DNA of 64,000 nt from NCBI GenBank assembly GCA_028820325.1, contig JAPPJO010000161.1, positions 32,021 to 96,020 of the forward strand. Reading direction: 5' to 3'. The DNA is from Gammaproteobacteria bacterium. Lineage in GTDB: Bacteria > Gemmatimonadota > Gemmatimonadetes > Longimicrobiales > Gaopeijiaceae. Of the stretch, positions 9,403-18,344 are shown one piece after another. Position 1 is the stretch's first letter; every line of letters begins with the position of its first letter. A model generated the notes under the pieces. It worked only from the letters and a program-made list of their open reading frames with translations, had not been told where the DNA came from and ran no database searches. The position numbers were made by a program, and so were the translations under genes.

Positions 9403-10074
9403 ATGAATACCTGCCGCACCGTGCTCTTCGTTCTCCTCGCCGCCACCCAGGCCTGCGCGGGCTCCGGTCCGGGCGCGCCCGCGCCTGCCGCGCGCCCCGA
9501 CGCCGACCGCGTCGCCCGGCTCGAGGCCATCTACCAGGCGCGTGCCGACAGCCTTCTGCTCAACCCGCACGAGGCCGACGTGCACTTCATCACCGGGATG
9601 ATCGGGCACCACGCCCAGGCGCTGGTGATGGCGGGTTTCGCGCCCGACAACGGCGCCAGCCCGGCGGTCCAGGTCCTGTGCGCGCGCATCATCAACGCCC
9701 AGAGCGACGAGATCGACATCATGCAGCGCTGGCTGCGCGACCGAGGCCTTCCGGTGCCCGAGATCCATATCGAGGGCAGCACCCTCATGGTCCACGGACC
9801 GGAGCACGCCATGAACATGCCGGGGATGATCTCCCCCGAGCAGCTGCGCGAACTGGAGGAAGCCCGCAGAGCGGACTTCGACCGGCTCTTCCTCACCTAC
9901 ATGATCGAACACCACGAGGGCGCCGTCACCATGGTGCACGACCTCTTCGCCAGCGACGGCGCGGCCCAGGGCGACTTCATCTTCAAGATCGCCTCCGACA
10001 TCCAGGTCGATCAGGCCACCGAGATCGCCCGCATGGAGCTGATGCTCGAGGAGATGACGACGCCCGGCCCGTGA
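9403..10074 (+). CDS. DUF305 family lipoprotein
   Basis: Exported protein of 223 residues with a short hydrophobic leader ending at a cysteine (LLAATQAC), so probably a lipoprotein although the lipobox is atypical. It has the two His/Met-rich helices typical of DUF305: FITGMIGHHAQALVM and FLTYMIEHHEGAVTM, with EHAMNMPGM between them. DUF305 proteins are ferritin-like helical bundles often found beside metal-handling genes; the function is not settled. ATG at 9403 is used; an in-frame ATG at 9391 lies four codons upstream and has no better ribosome binding site. The LVIVD genes follow on the same strand. Confidence 0.85.
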   Translation: MNTCRTVLFVLLAATQACAGSGPGAPAPAARPDADRVARLEAIYQARADSLLLNPHEADVHFITGMIGHHAQALVMAGFAPDNGASPAVQVLCARIINAQSDEIDIMQRWLRDRGLPVPEIHIEGSTLMVHGPEHAMNMPGMISPEQLRELEEARRADFDRLFLTYMIEHHEGAVTMVHDLFASDGAAQGDFIFKIASDIQVDQATEIARMELMLEEMTTPGP

Positions 10075-10164
10075 CCTGGACGCGCCGGCCCCGCTCCGAC
10101 CCACCCGCCTGACCCGACACCCGCCTGTTCTGACGGATACATCCACTCGAGATGAGGAAGTGAC

Positions 10165-12156
10165 ATGACCTCCCAGCGATCGACGCGTGACCGCGTCCCC
10201 GTGCGCCCCGGTGCGCTCCTGTCGTGCGCGCTGCTGCTGGCGCTCCTGCCGGCCTGCTCCGCCTATCAGTCCCCCGACACCGGGATGGCGCCCGCCGGTC
10301 TCGCGCCGCTGCGCGTGAACGCGCCCACCCCGGATCCGCGCGTCGGCCTGGCTCCCGGGCTGTTCGACGCCGGCGAGGCCATCTGGAACCTGCGCCTGGT
10401 GTCGACCACACCGCCATCCGAGGTATTCGTCGGGAGCACCAATTCGGACCTCGCCTTCACCGGCGACTACGTCATCCAGGGCAACTACGACGGCATCCAG
10501 ATCTGGGACATCTCGACGCCCACCAGCCCGCAGTCGGTGGTCACCTACGTGTGTCCCGCCTCGCAGAGCGACGTCTCCGTCCACGGCGACCTGCTCTTCG
10601 TCTCGGGCGAGGGGCTCGGAGGGCGGCTCGACTGCGGGGACCAGGGCGTGGAGGAGGCAGTGAGCCACGACCGCCTGCGCGGCATCCGCATCTTCGACAT
10701 CTCCGACATCACGGCACCCGAGTACGTCGCCAACGTGCAGACCTGCCGCGGCTCGCACACGCATACCGCGCTCGAGCATCCCGGCGACGACGAGAACGTC
10801 TACATCTACGTGTCGGGTTCGTCCGCCGTCCGGCCCGCCGAGGAACTTGCGGGCTGTTCCGGACTGTCGCCCGAGGAGGATCCCAACACGGCCCTCTTCC
10901 GCATCGAGGTCATCCGGGTGCCCCTGGCCGATCCGACCGCCGCCGAAATCGTGAGTTCGCCCCGCATTTTCGAAGACCTGGTTGCGCCTCCGACCCATGG
11001 CCTCGCGCCCGCCGACATCGAGGAGATCGAGCAGGCGCGCGCGCGCGGCGCCTTCGTCATGGAGGTCCGCGGGCAGCCCAGGGTGATGCGCGACCGGCAG
11101 GTGACCGATCTGCTCGAGCAGATCGTCCGGCAGCGCGGCGGCGAAGGCCCGCCCACCGCGGCCGACAGCGCCACCCTGAGACAGATGATTCCCCAACTGG
11201 AAGCGCAGGTCCCCCCCAGGGGCGACACCGGCCCGACCCAGTGCCACGACATCACCGTGTATCCCGCCATCGGGCTGGCGGGCGGCGCCTGCGGGGGTTA
11301 CGGCATGCTGATCGACATCCGCGACCCCGGGAACCCGTTCCGGCTGTCCGCGGTGGCCGATTCCAACTTCTCGTACTGGCACTCGGCCACGTTCAACAAC
11401 GACGGCACCGCCATCATGTTCACCGACGAGTGGGGCGGCGGCGGATCGCCCAAGTGCCGGGAGTCCGACCCCATGGAGTGGGGCGCCAACGCCGTGTTCA
11501 CCATCGAGGACGGCGACATGGTGTTCCAGAGCTACTACAAGATGCCGGCGCCGCAGACGACCCTTGAGAACTGCGTCGCGCACAACGGCTCGCTCATCCC
11601 GATTCCGGGCCGCGACATCATGATCCAGGGATGGTACCAGGGCGGCATCTCGCTGATCGACTGGACCGATCCGGCCAATCCGGTCGAGATCGCGTTCTTC
11701 GACCGCGGGCCAGTGGACGCGCAGGTCATGCGCAGCGGCGGCAGCTGGTCGGTCTACTGGTACAACGGGCTGATCGTGAACTCCGAGATCGCGCGTGGGC
11801 TCGACGTCTTCGAACTGGTCCCCAGCGAAGTCATGACGCAGAACGAGATCGACGCCGCCAACTCCGTGCGCCTGACCGAACTCAACTCCCAGGGTCAGCC
11901 CATCTTCGAGTGGCCTGCAACCTACGCGCTGGCCCGGGCGTATCTGGACCAGTTGGAGCGGCACCGCGGATTGGGTGCAGCGCGGATCGCGGAGGTGCGG
12001 GACGAGCTGGCCCGGGCCGAGGGAATGGCGTGGCCGGCGCGGGGCGCGGCGCTGCGCTCGCTGGCCGACGCGCTCAGCTCGGATGCCCTCGGGGCGCTGG
12101 ATGGCGCCAAGGTGACGAAGCTGGCCGACGCGGTGCGCGACCTGGCCGCCTCATGA
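10165..12156 (+). CDS. LVIVD-repeat lipoprotein, copy 1
   Basis: Exported lipoprotein of 663 residues. The leader ALLLALLPAC gives a lipobox with Cys as the likely lipidated residue. The body is a beta-propeller of LVIVD type, with blades such as YDGIQIWDIS, LRGIRIFDIS and YGMLIDIRDP. A conserved SHTHTALEHPGDD segment and a GGGS-rich loop with DEWGGGG may bind metal or ligand. A helical region follows the propeller at the C-terminus. AGGAAG lies before the ATG. A close paralogue follows after 40 bases in the same orientation, so this pair arose by tandem duplication. Substrate and role are unknown. Confidence 0.82.
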   Translation: MTSQRSTRDRVPVRPGALLSCALLLALLPACSAYQSPDTGMAPAGLAPLRVNAPTPDPRVGLAPGLFDAGEAIWNLRLVSTTPPSEVFVGSTNSDLAFTGDYVIQGNYDGIQIWDISTPTSPQSVVTYVCPASQSDVSVHGDLLFVSGEGLGGRLDCGDQGVEEAVSHDRLRGIRIFDISDITAPEYVANVQTCRGSHTHTALEHPGDDENVYIYVSGSSAVRPAEELAGCSGLSPEEDPNTALFRIEVIRVPLADPTAAEIVSSPRIFEDLVAPPTHGLAPADIEEIEQARARGAFVMEVRGQPRVMRDRQVTDLLEQIVRQRGGEGPPTAADSATLRQMIPQLEAQVPPRGDTGPTQCHDITVYPAIGLAGGACGGYGMLIDIRDPGNPFRLSAVADSNFSYWHSATFNNDGTAIMFTDEWGGGGSPKCRESDPMEWGANAVFTIEDGDMVFQSYYKMPAPQTTLENCVAHNGSLIPIPGRDIMIQGWYQGGISLIDWTDPANPVEIAFFDRGPVDAQVMRSGGSWSVYWYNGLIVNSEIARGLDVFELVPSEVMTQNEIDAANSVRLTELNSQGQPIFEWPATYALARAYLDQLERHRGLGAARIAEVRDELARAEGMAWPARGAALRSLADALSSDALGALDGAKVTKLADAVRDLAAS

Positions 12157-12196
12157 CCGTCAACATCGAATCCGTCAACTCGAATCGAGGAACCCG

Positions 12197-14206
12197 ATGA
12201 CCTTTCTTCCAACGACGCGTGACCGCGTCCGAGCGCCGGCGTCCCCCGGCGCCCTGTTCTCCTGCGCGGCGCTGCTCGTGCTCCTGTCCGCGTGCGGCGG
12301 CTTTTCGTCGCCCGATACCGGCATGACCCCCGCGGGTCTCACGCCCCTGAGCGTGAATCCGCCTGCGCCCGACCCGCGCGTGGGGCTGGCCCCTGGACTC
12401 TTCGACGCCGGGGAGGCGATCTGGAACCTGCGGCTGGTTTCGGCCACGCCTCCGACCGAGCCCTTCGTGGGCCAGACCAACTCTGACCTGGCTTTCACCG
12501 GCCCGTACGCGATCCAGGGCAACTACGACGGCATCCAGATCTGGGACATCTCCGATCCGGGCAGCCCCGAGTCGGTGATCACCTACGTGTGCCCCGCCTC
12601 ACAGAGCGACGTCTCCGTCTACGACCATCTGCTGTTCGTGTCGGGCGAGGGGTTCGGCGGACGGCTCGACTGCGGCGGGGAGGGCATCGAGGAGGCCGTG
12701 AGCCACGACCGCCTGCGCGGCATCCGCATCTTCGATATTTCCGACATCACCGCGCCCGAGTACGTCGCCAACGTGCAGACCTGCCGCGGCTCGCACACGC
12801 ACACCGTGCTCGAGCACCCCGGCGACGACGAGAACGTGTACGTCTACGTCTCCGGCTCGGCTCCGGTACGGCCCGCCGAAGAGCTGCCCGGCTGTTCCGA
12901 CGCACCCCCGGAGGAGGATCCCAACACGGCGCTCTTCCGCATCGAGGTCATCAAGGTGCCCCTGGCGGACCCGGCGAGCGCCGCCATCGTGAGCTCGCCC
13001 CGCATCTTCGAGGACCTGGTGGCGCCCCCCACGCACGGCCTCGCGCCCGATGACCTCGCCGAGATCGAGGCTGCCCGCGAGAGCGGCGCCTTCGTCGTGG
13101 AGATGATGGGCATGGCGGTCGTGCTGCCGGAGCGCTACATCGAGCCGCTGCTGGCGCAGATCGTGGCCCAGCGCGGGGGCGAAGGCCCGCCCACGGCAGC
13201 CGACAGCACGGCGCTGCGCGAGGCGCTGCCGGCGATCATGGCGGAGATGACGGGACAGGCGCATGGAGAAGCTTCCGGCCCGACCCAGTGCCACGACATC
13301 ACCGTATACCCGGCCATCGGGCTCGCGGGCGGGGCCTGCGAGGGATACGGCATGCTGATCGACATCAGCGACCCCGAGAACCCGATTCGGCTCTCCGCAG
13401 TGGCCGACTCCAACTTCTCCTACTGGCACTCGGCCACGTTCAACAACGACGGCACTGCCGTCATGTTCACCGACGAGTGGGGCGGCGGCGGCGCGCCCAA
13501 GTGCCGTGCCTCCGACCCGCCGGAGTGGGGCGCCAACGCGATCTTCACCGTCGAGGACGGGGAGATGGTGTTCCGCAGCTACTTCAAGCTGCCGGCGCCG
13601 CAGACGCCGGAGGAGAACTGCGTCGCGCACAACGGCTCGCTCATTCCGATCCCCGGCCGCGACATCATGATCCAGGGGTGGTACCAGGGCGGCATTTCCC
13701 TGATCGACTGGACGGATCCGGTGAATCCGGTGGAGATCGCGTACTTCGACCGCGGGCCCGTCGACGGCGAGGTGATGCGCATGGGCGGCAGCTGGTCGGT
13801 GTACTGGTACAACGGCGTGATCGTCAACTCCGAGATCGCGCGCGGGCTGGACATCCTCGAGCTAGTCCCCAGCGAGGCGATGACGCAGAACGAGATCGAC
13901 GCGGCCAACGCCGTACAGCTGACCCATCTCAATTCCCAGGGCCAGCCCATCTTCGAGTGGCCCGCGACCTTCGCGCTGGCCCGGGCCTACCTGGACCAGC
14001 TCGAGCGGCACCGCGGGCTGGACGCGGCCCGAATCGCGTCGGCGCGGGACGAACTGGCCGCCGCCGAGGGCATGATGGGATCGGGACGCGCCTCGGCGCT
14101 GCGCTCGCTGGCGGATGCGCTCCGCGGTGACGCGCGTGGTGCGCTCGATGCCGCCAAGGTGGAGATGCTCGCGGACGCCGTGGGGGAACTGGCAGACGCA
14201 GGTTAG
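12197..14206 (+). CDS. LVIVD-repeat lipoprotein, copy 2
   Basis: Exported lipoprotein of 669 residues (LLVLLSAC lipobox) that aligns end to end with the preceding gene, including the propeller blades, the SHTHTVLEHPGDD segment, the DEWGGGG loop and the C-terminal helical tail. The region around residues 295-365 diverges most: here it carries MMGMAVVLPERY and a HGEASG linker where copy 1 has a shorter, different sequence. The helical tails also differ in detail. The conserved parts are near identical even at DNA level, so the duplication is recent or kept homogeneous by gene conversion. A hairpin terminator follows the gene. Confidence 0.82.
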   Translation: MTFLPTTRDRVRAPASPGALFSCAALLVLLSACGGFSSPDTGMTPAGLTPLSVNPPAPDPRVGLAPGLFDAGEAIWNLRLVSATPPTEPFVGQTNSDLAFTGPYAIQGNYDGIQIWDISDPGSPESVITYVCPASQSDVSVYDHLLFVSGEGFGGRLDCGGEGIEEAVSHDRLRGIRIFDISDITAPEYVANVQTCRGSHTHTVLEHPGDDENVYVYVSGSAPVRPAEELPGCSDAPPEEDPNTALFRIEVIKVPLADPASAAIVSSPRIFEDLVAPPTHGLAPDDLAEIEAARESGAFVVEMMGMAVVLPERYIEPLLAQIVAQRGGEGPPTAADSTALREALPAIMAEMTGQAHGEASGPTQCHDITVYPAIGLAGGACEGYGMLIDISDPENPIRLSAVADSNFSYWHSATFNNDGTAVMFTDEWGGGGAPKCRASDPPEWGANAIFTVEDGEMVFRSYFKLPAPQTPEENCVAHNGSLIPIPGRDIMIQGWYQGGISLIDWTDPVNPVEIAYFDRGPVDGEVMRMGGSWSVYWYNGVIVNSEIARGLDILELVPSEAMTQNEIDAANAVQLTHLNSQGQPIFEWPATFALARAYLDQLERHRGLDAARIASARDELAAAEGMMGSGRASALRSLADALRGDARGALDAAKVEMLADAVGELADAG

Positions 14207-14227
14207 CGAGGAAGTCCCACCGAAGCT

Positions 14228-14259
14228 ACGGCCCGTCCCCTGCTCGGGGGGCGGGCCGT
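14228..14259 (+). terminator. Terminator-like hairpin after the LVIVD pair
   Basis: ACGGCCCG at 14228-14235 pairs with CGGGCCGT at 14252-14259, and the stem continues inward through one G-T wobble and four C-G pairs to a 6-base loop, 13 pairs in all. Only TTGCGTT follows, so the T-tract is weak. Confidence 0.6.
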
Positions 14260-14379
14260 TTGCGTTGGTCCCTTGCCGCACGCCCGCGCGCGCCCTACTA
14301 GTCAATTGGATGCATGGCTCTTCGCGTCGCCGGGGACCGGTGGCGGGAGGCCAGCCGCTCACCCTGGCCGGAGGTCGAG

Positions 14380-15195
14380 ATGGTGGAAGTCGATCGCAAA
14401 ACCTTCCTCGCAAGCCTTCCCGCAGGTGCTCTCGCCGTCATGTCCCACGAAGACAAGGCGGAGGCCCTCGAGCACTACATGGAAGACGAGCTGGACAAGA
14501 AGATCGCCGCACGGCGAGGGGAGGCGGACGGTGAAGCCGGCTCCATCATCACGCTTGAAGAGCTGGAGCAGGAGGGCCCCCGGGCGCCGCGCGGCACCGG
14601 GCGGCTCTTCACGCCGCGGGAAGACGAGTTCGCACCGATGCCGGAGGCTCCGACGCTGCTCGACTTCTTCCGGCTGCGCTTCGCGCCCGCGAACCACGTC
14701 CTGCAGAGCGCCACGCACGCGCTCACCACGGGGCAGCCCGAGCGCACCATCTTCGCCTGCCTGATGCACGACGTGGTGCTCAACCTCATCAGGGGCGACC
14801 ACGGTTTCTGGGGCGCCCAGCTGATCGAGCCCTACGTGGACCCGCGCGTCGCCTGGGGCATCCGTTACCACGGGCCGCTGCGCTTCTATGCGGATGACGA
14901 CTTCGGCTACGAGTATCCGGAGATGTACAACCGCATCTTCGGCCACGACTACGTGCCGGAGCCCTACATCAAACAGGCCTACGAGCACGCCCGCGGCCAC
15001 GCCTGGTACGGCGAGGCGCGGCTGATCACGGTGAACGACACCTACGCGTTCCAGGACGAAATGGACGTGGACATCGAGGTGTTCACCGACATCATCGGGC
15101 GCCAGTTCAGGCAGCCGAGGGAAGGGCTGGGGTACGACAACAGCCCGGTCGCGCACATGTGGCGCACAATGGCGAACCCCAACAGACCGCTGTAG
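14380..15195 (+). CDS. HD-domain-like protein of unknown function
   Basis: Cytoplasmic protein of 271 residues without a signal peptide. The central part has an HD-like metal ligand pattern: H113, the doublet H130-D131 (LMHDVV), D140-H141 (GDHGFWGAQLI) and H164 (RYHGPLRFY), then DDDFGYEYPEMY. The spacing resembles HD-fold mixed-valent diiron oxygenases (PhnZ and MIOX types) as well as HD phosphohydrolases; I cannot choose between them. The N-terminal 80 residues are charged and probably helical. GGAGG at 14370-14374 supports the ATG at 14380 over earlier in-frame codons. The TonB receptor follows about 105 bases downstream. Confidence 0.6.
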   Translation: MVEVDRKTFLASLPAGALAVMSHEDKAEALEHYMEDELDKKIAARRGEADGEAGSIITLEELEQEGPRAPRGTGRLFTPREDEFAPMPEAPTLLDFFRLRFAPANHVLQSATHALTTGQPERTIFACLMHDVVLNLIRGDHGFWGAQLIEPYVDPRVAWGIRYHGPLRFYADDDFGYEYPEMYNRIFGHDYVPEPYIKQAYEHARGHAWYGEARLITVNDTYAFQDEMDVDIEVFTDIIGRQFRQPREGLGYDNSPVAHMWRTMANPNRPL

Positions 15196-15301
15196 GAAAG
15201 AGTCTTTAAGGCTGACCGGCGCTTCCGAAGCGGAACTCCGGGCGCCGGCGGGATTCCGAACACGGGCCGACGCCCGTGGGAGGGACCCGAAAGAGGTTGG
15301 G

Positions 15302-18142
15302 GTGGACAGGGTGGACAGGAAGATGAAGTGGAACAAGGCGAGAGCCCGCCACCGACGCGCCGTCGGAGGCTGGGCTCTCGCCATTCTCGTCATGGCCTTG
15401 CTCGCGCAGGCGACTGCGTCGGCGGCGCAGACACCTGACCGGCATTGGGTCCGCGGCGTCGTCACGGACTCCACGGGCGCGGCGCTTCACAACGCCATGG
15501 TGGTCGCGCTCTCCAGGCCGGACTCGGTGCTGACCGAGTACACCCTCTCGTCGCAGGACGGCCGCTTCACCATCGACGGTCTGTCTGCGGGAAGCTACAT
15601 CCTCCAGGTCACGCTGATCGGGTACCGGACCCTGCGCCGCGACTTCGACGTCGCGAACGCCGGCGTGGACGCCGGCAGCGTGATGCTTGCGGTCACGGCG
15701 CTGGAAGTGGACTCGGTGGTGGTCAGCGTGGAACACGTCCCCTTCGTGAATCAGCGCGACACCTTCAGCTACAACGTGCAGGCGTTCCCGACGCCGCCCA
15801 ACGCGACCGTCGAGGAGCTGCTGCGGCGGCTTCCCGGGGTCGACGTCGATGCCGACGGGTCGATCACGGCACAGGGCGAGGAGGTCACGAAGATCCTCGT
15901 GGACGGCAAGGAGTTCTTCGGCGACGATCCCTCGGTCGCATTGGAGAATCTGCCCGCGGACGCGATCGAGCAGATCGCCGTGTACGACAAGGAGTCGGAC
16001 ATGGCCGAGTTCACGGGCATTCCCGACGGCGAGGAAGAGCGCACGATCAACCTGAAGCTCAGGGAAGAGGCGAGAAGCGGGTACTTCGGGCGCGCCAGGG
16101 GCGACATCGGCGGTGACGGGGGCAGCCGGGCCCGGCTCACCGCGCCCGTGGGCAGCGAAGCGAGGTACAACGGTTCGCTTTCCCTGAATCGCTTTTCTCC
16201 CACCATCCAGTTGGCGCTGACCGCAAACGCGAACAACGTGAACCAGGGACGCTCCCGCGGCGGGTTTCCGAATCTCGCCGCCGGCATGCCGGGCGGCGGC
16301 GGCGGGAGGTCGAGCGACGGTCTCACCGAAACCATGAGCCTCGGGGTAAACGGAAGCCGGGAATTCAGCGAGGAGACTTGGCTCCGAGGCAGCTACACCA
16401 TCAGGGAGCTGGACAATCTCCAGGACCGGAGCCTGCAGCAGCGGGCGCTCTTTGGATCGGATGTCGCGTCGCTGGTCGACCAGACCAGCAAGCAGGAAGC
16501 CGGCAACGTGAGTCATCGCCTGGACCTGAACGGGCAGCTCGAAATCTCCGAAGGGCATGAGCTGCGCCTGCGCATGAGAGGGAACGCGCGCGCGTCGTCG
16601 CTCACTTCGTTCGCCAACCGGCAGACGCATACCCTCGGCGGGGACATGCTCAATTCGGCCACCACCGACTACTTCGTGGATGGCAACGAGCTGGGCGGGG
16701 ACGGACGGCTCACCTGGCGCAGGCGCCTGAACGAAGAGGGCCGCAGCATCGTCGCGGAGTTGACCAGCGACCTCGAGGACTCCGACGTCTCCGCCGACTT
16801 GTCCTCGCTGGTTACGGGGGAGAGGCGCACCCGGGACGGAGACAACGATGTCGACGATGTGCGCGAGATCCTGCAGGACCACTCGCGCGTGGGCTGGACC
16901 CGGACCAATTCGGCGCGCCTCTCGCTGACCCAGCCGCTCGCGGAAGGGCACACGGTCGAGCTCTTCGGCCAGCGCAACGCGACCCACCAGGACCGCAACA
17001 ACGCGGTCTACGATCACGTCGACGGCACCCTGGTTCACAACCCGGGGATGAGTTCGGGATTCGAACGAGCCTACACCTATCTCCAGGGCGGCACGCGCTA
17101 CAGCCGCGACACCGAGACCTCCTGGCTCACACTCGGGATCCGCCTGCAGAGATCCAACCTCGAGGGCGTCATCCTGGGCCGGGGCGCGTCCATCGCCAAC
17201 GGCTACACGCACCTGCTCGCCAACGCGCGGCTGAAGAAGGAGATCAAGGAAGGACAGACCCTCCAGATCCGGTACGACGGCTCGAGCCGCGAACCGTCGC
17301 TCACGCAGCTGCAGCCCTACGCCGACAACACCGATCCCCTCAACGTCTATTCCGGGAACCCGGATCTGAGCCCGGAATACCGGCACCGGGTAAACGCGGA
17401 CTTCCGTCTGTTCAACGAGGTGACCTTCATCAACCTCCGCACCTTCACCCGCTTCACCTACACCGACAACAACATCTCGATGTCGCGGGTTTTCGACGAG
17501 CGCGGCTTCCAGACGCGGATGCCGGTCAACACCAGCGGCGAATGGTCCGGCAGCCTGGGAGCCAATTTCGACACCCCGATCAGGAAGCTGGGCATCGACG
17601 TCGAGCTCGAATACGACGTCAGCTATTCAGAGGGGACGGAGCTCGTGAACCACGCGGCCAACGAAAGCCGCATCCTGCGCAACTCGCTCGAGATCGGGGT
17701 GGACAACCGCGAGAAGGACCGGATCGACGTGCGCGCTTCGGTCAGCTTCAACTTCAACGACGTCGCGTACTCGCTGAACCAGGAGCTCGACCGCGGCTAC
17801 GTCAACAGCCAGTACCGCGCGGAAGCCACCTGGCACATCGGCGACGCCTGGACCCTGGAATCCGATTTCCGCCACCGGGTCTTCGACCAGGGACTCTTCG
17901 GGGACGCGCGCAACGTCGCGCGCTGGGATGCCGCCATTTCCCGGCGCGTGCTCGACGAACGCGCCGAGATCGAGCTGCGGGCCTACGACCTCCTGAACCA
18001 GAACCAGGGCGTCGCGATCACCAATTCGGCGAACTACATCCAGGAATCGCGCACGGACTCGCTCGGACAGTACTTCATGCTCCGGGTGATGTACCGGCTG
18101 GGAACGCCGATGAACCGCAGGGGGTCGCGGAGAGGGCGGTAG
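15302..18142 (+). CDS. TonB-dependent receptor-like outer-membrane beta-barrel protein
   Basis: Outer-membrane protein of 946 residues. A signal peptide (LAILVMALLAQATASAAQ) is followed by a carboxypeptidase regulatory-like beta-sandwich (about residues 45-125), a plug-like domain with LLRRLPGVDVDADG and ILVDGKEFFGDDP, then a long barrel. The C-terminus (NYIQESRTDSLGQYFMLR, then YRLG) matches the outer-membrane beta-barrel family that relates to SusC-type receptors. There is no TonB box I can point to. GTG at 15302 has AAAGAGG at 15290-15296; ATG at 15323 is the alternative but its Shine-Dalgarno sequence abuts the codon. The ligand is unknown. Confidence 0.88.
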   Translation: MDRVDRKMKWNKARARHRRAVGGWALAILVMALLAQATASAAQTPDRHWVRGVVTDSTGAALHNAMVVALSRPDSVLTEYTLSSQDGRFTIDGLSAGSYILQVTLIGYRTLRRDFDVANAGVDAGSVMLAVTALEVDSVVVSVEHVPFVNQRDTFSYNVQAFPTPPNATVEELLRRLPGVDVDADGSITAQGEEVTKILVDGKEFFGDDPSVALENLPADAIEQIAVYDKESDMAEFTGIPDGEEERTINLKLREEARSGYFGRARGDIGGDGGSRARLTAPVGSEARYNGSLSLNRFSPTIQLALTANANNVNQGRSRGGFPNLAAGMPGGGGGRSSDGLTETMSLGVNGSREFSEETWLRGSYTIRELDNLQDRSLQQRALFGSDVASLVDQTSKQEAGNVSHRLDLNGQLEISEGHELRLRMRGNARASSLTSFANRQTHTLGGDMLNSATTDYFVDGNELGGDGRLTWRRRLNEEGRSIVAELTSDLEDSDVSADLSSLVTGERRTRDGDNDVDDVREILQDHSRVGWTRTNSARLSLTQPLAEGHTVELFGQRNATHQDRNNAVYDHVDGTLVHNPGMSSGFERAYTYLQGGTRYSRDTETSWLTLGIRLQRSNLEGVILGRGASIANGYTHLLANARLKKEIKEGQTLQIRYDGSSREPSLTQLQPYADNTDPLNVYSGNPDLSPEYRHRVNADFRLFNEVTFINLRTFTRFTYTDNNISMSRVFDERGFQTRMPVNTSGEWSGSLGANFDTPIRKLGIDVELEYDVSYSEGTELVNHAANESRILRNSLEIGVDNREKDRIDVRASVSFNFNDVAYSLNQELDRGYVNSQYRAEATWHIGDAWTLESDFRHRVFDQGLFGDARNVARWDAAISRRVLDERAEIELRAYDLLNQNQGVAITNSANYIQESRTDSLGQYFMLRVMYRLGTPMNRRGSRRGR

Positions 18143-18344
18143 GGGCCGGACGCATCGCGGCTTCGAATGCCGGGGGCGCGTCCGCGGGCTGCCAGACTGC
18201 GTTCCTGTCGCGTTGCGTGCTCTGCGCGCATGCAATAGCCTTGCGTTGTGTTCGGGCTCGTCATGCCTGAGGATCTCCTCGTGCGCGACGGCCCGCGCCC
18301 GTTTGAGACGCAGCGCACACCAGCTACGCGGAGCAAGAGCGCAC

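Noticed and set aside
9160..11964. A minus-strand open frame of more than 900 codons across the DUF305 and first LVIVD genes
   Set aside because: Antisense to two recognisable lipoprotein genes; composition is that of a GC shadow.
15206..17386. A minus-strand frame of 726 codons antisense to the TonB-type receptor gene
   Set aside because: No motif, biased composition, and fully covered by a well-supported plus-strand gene.
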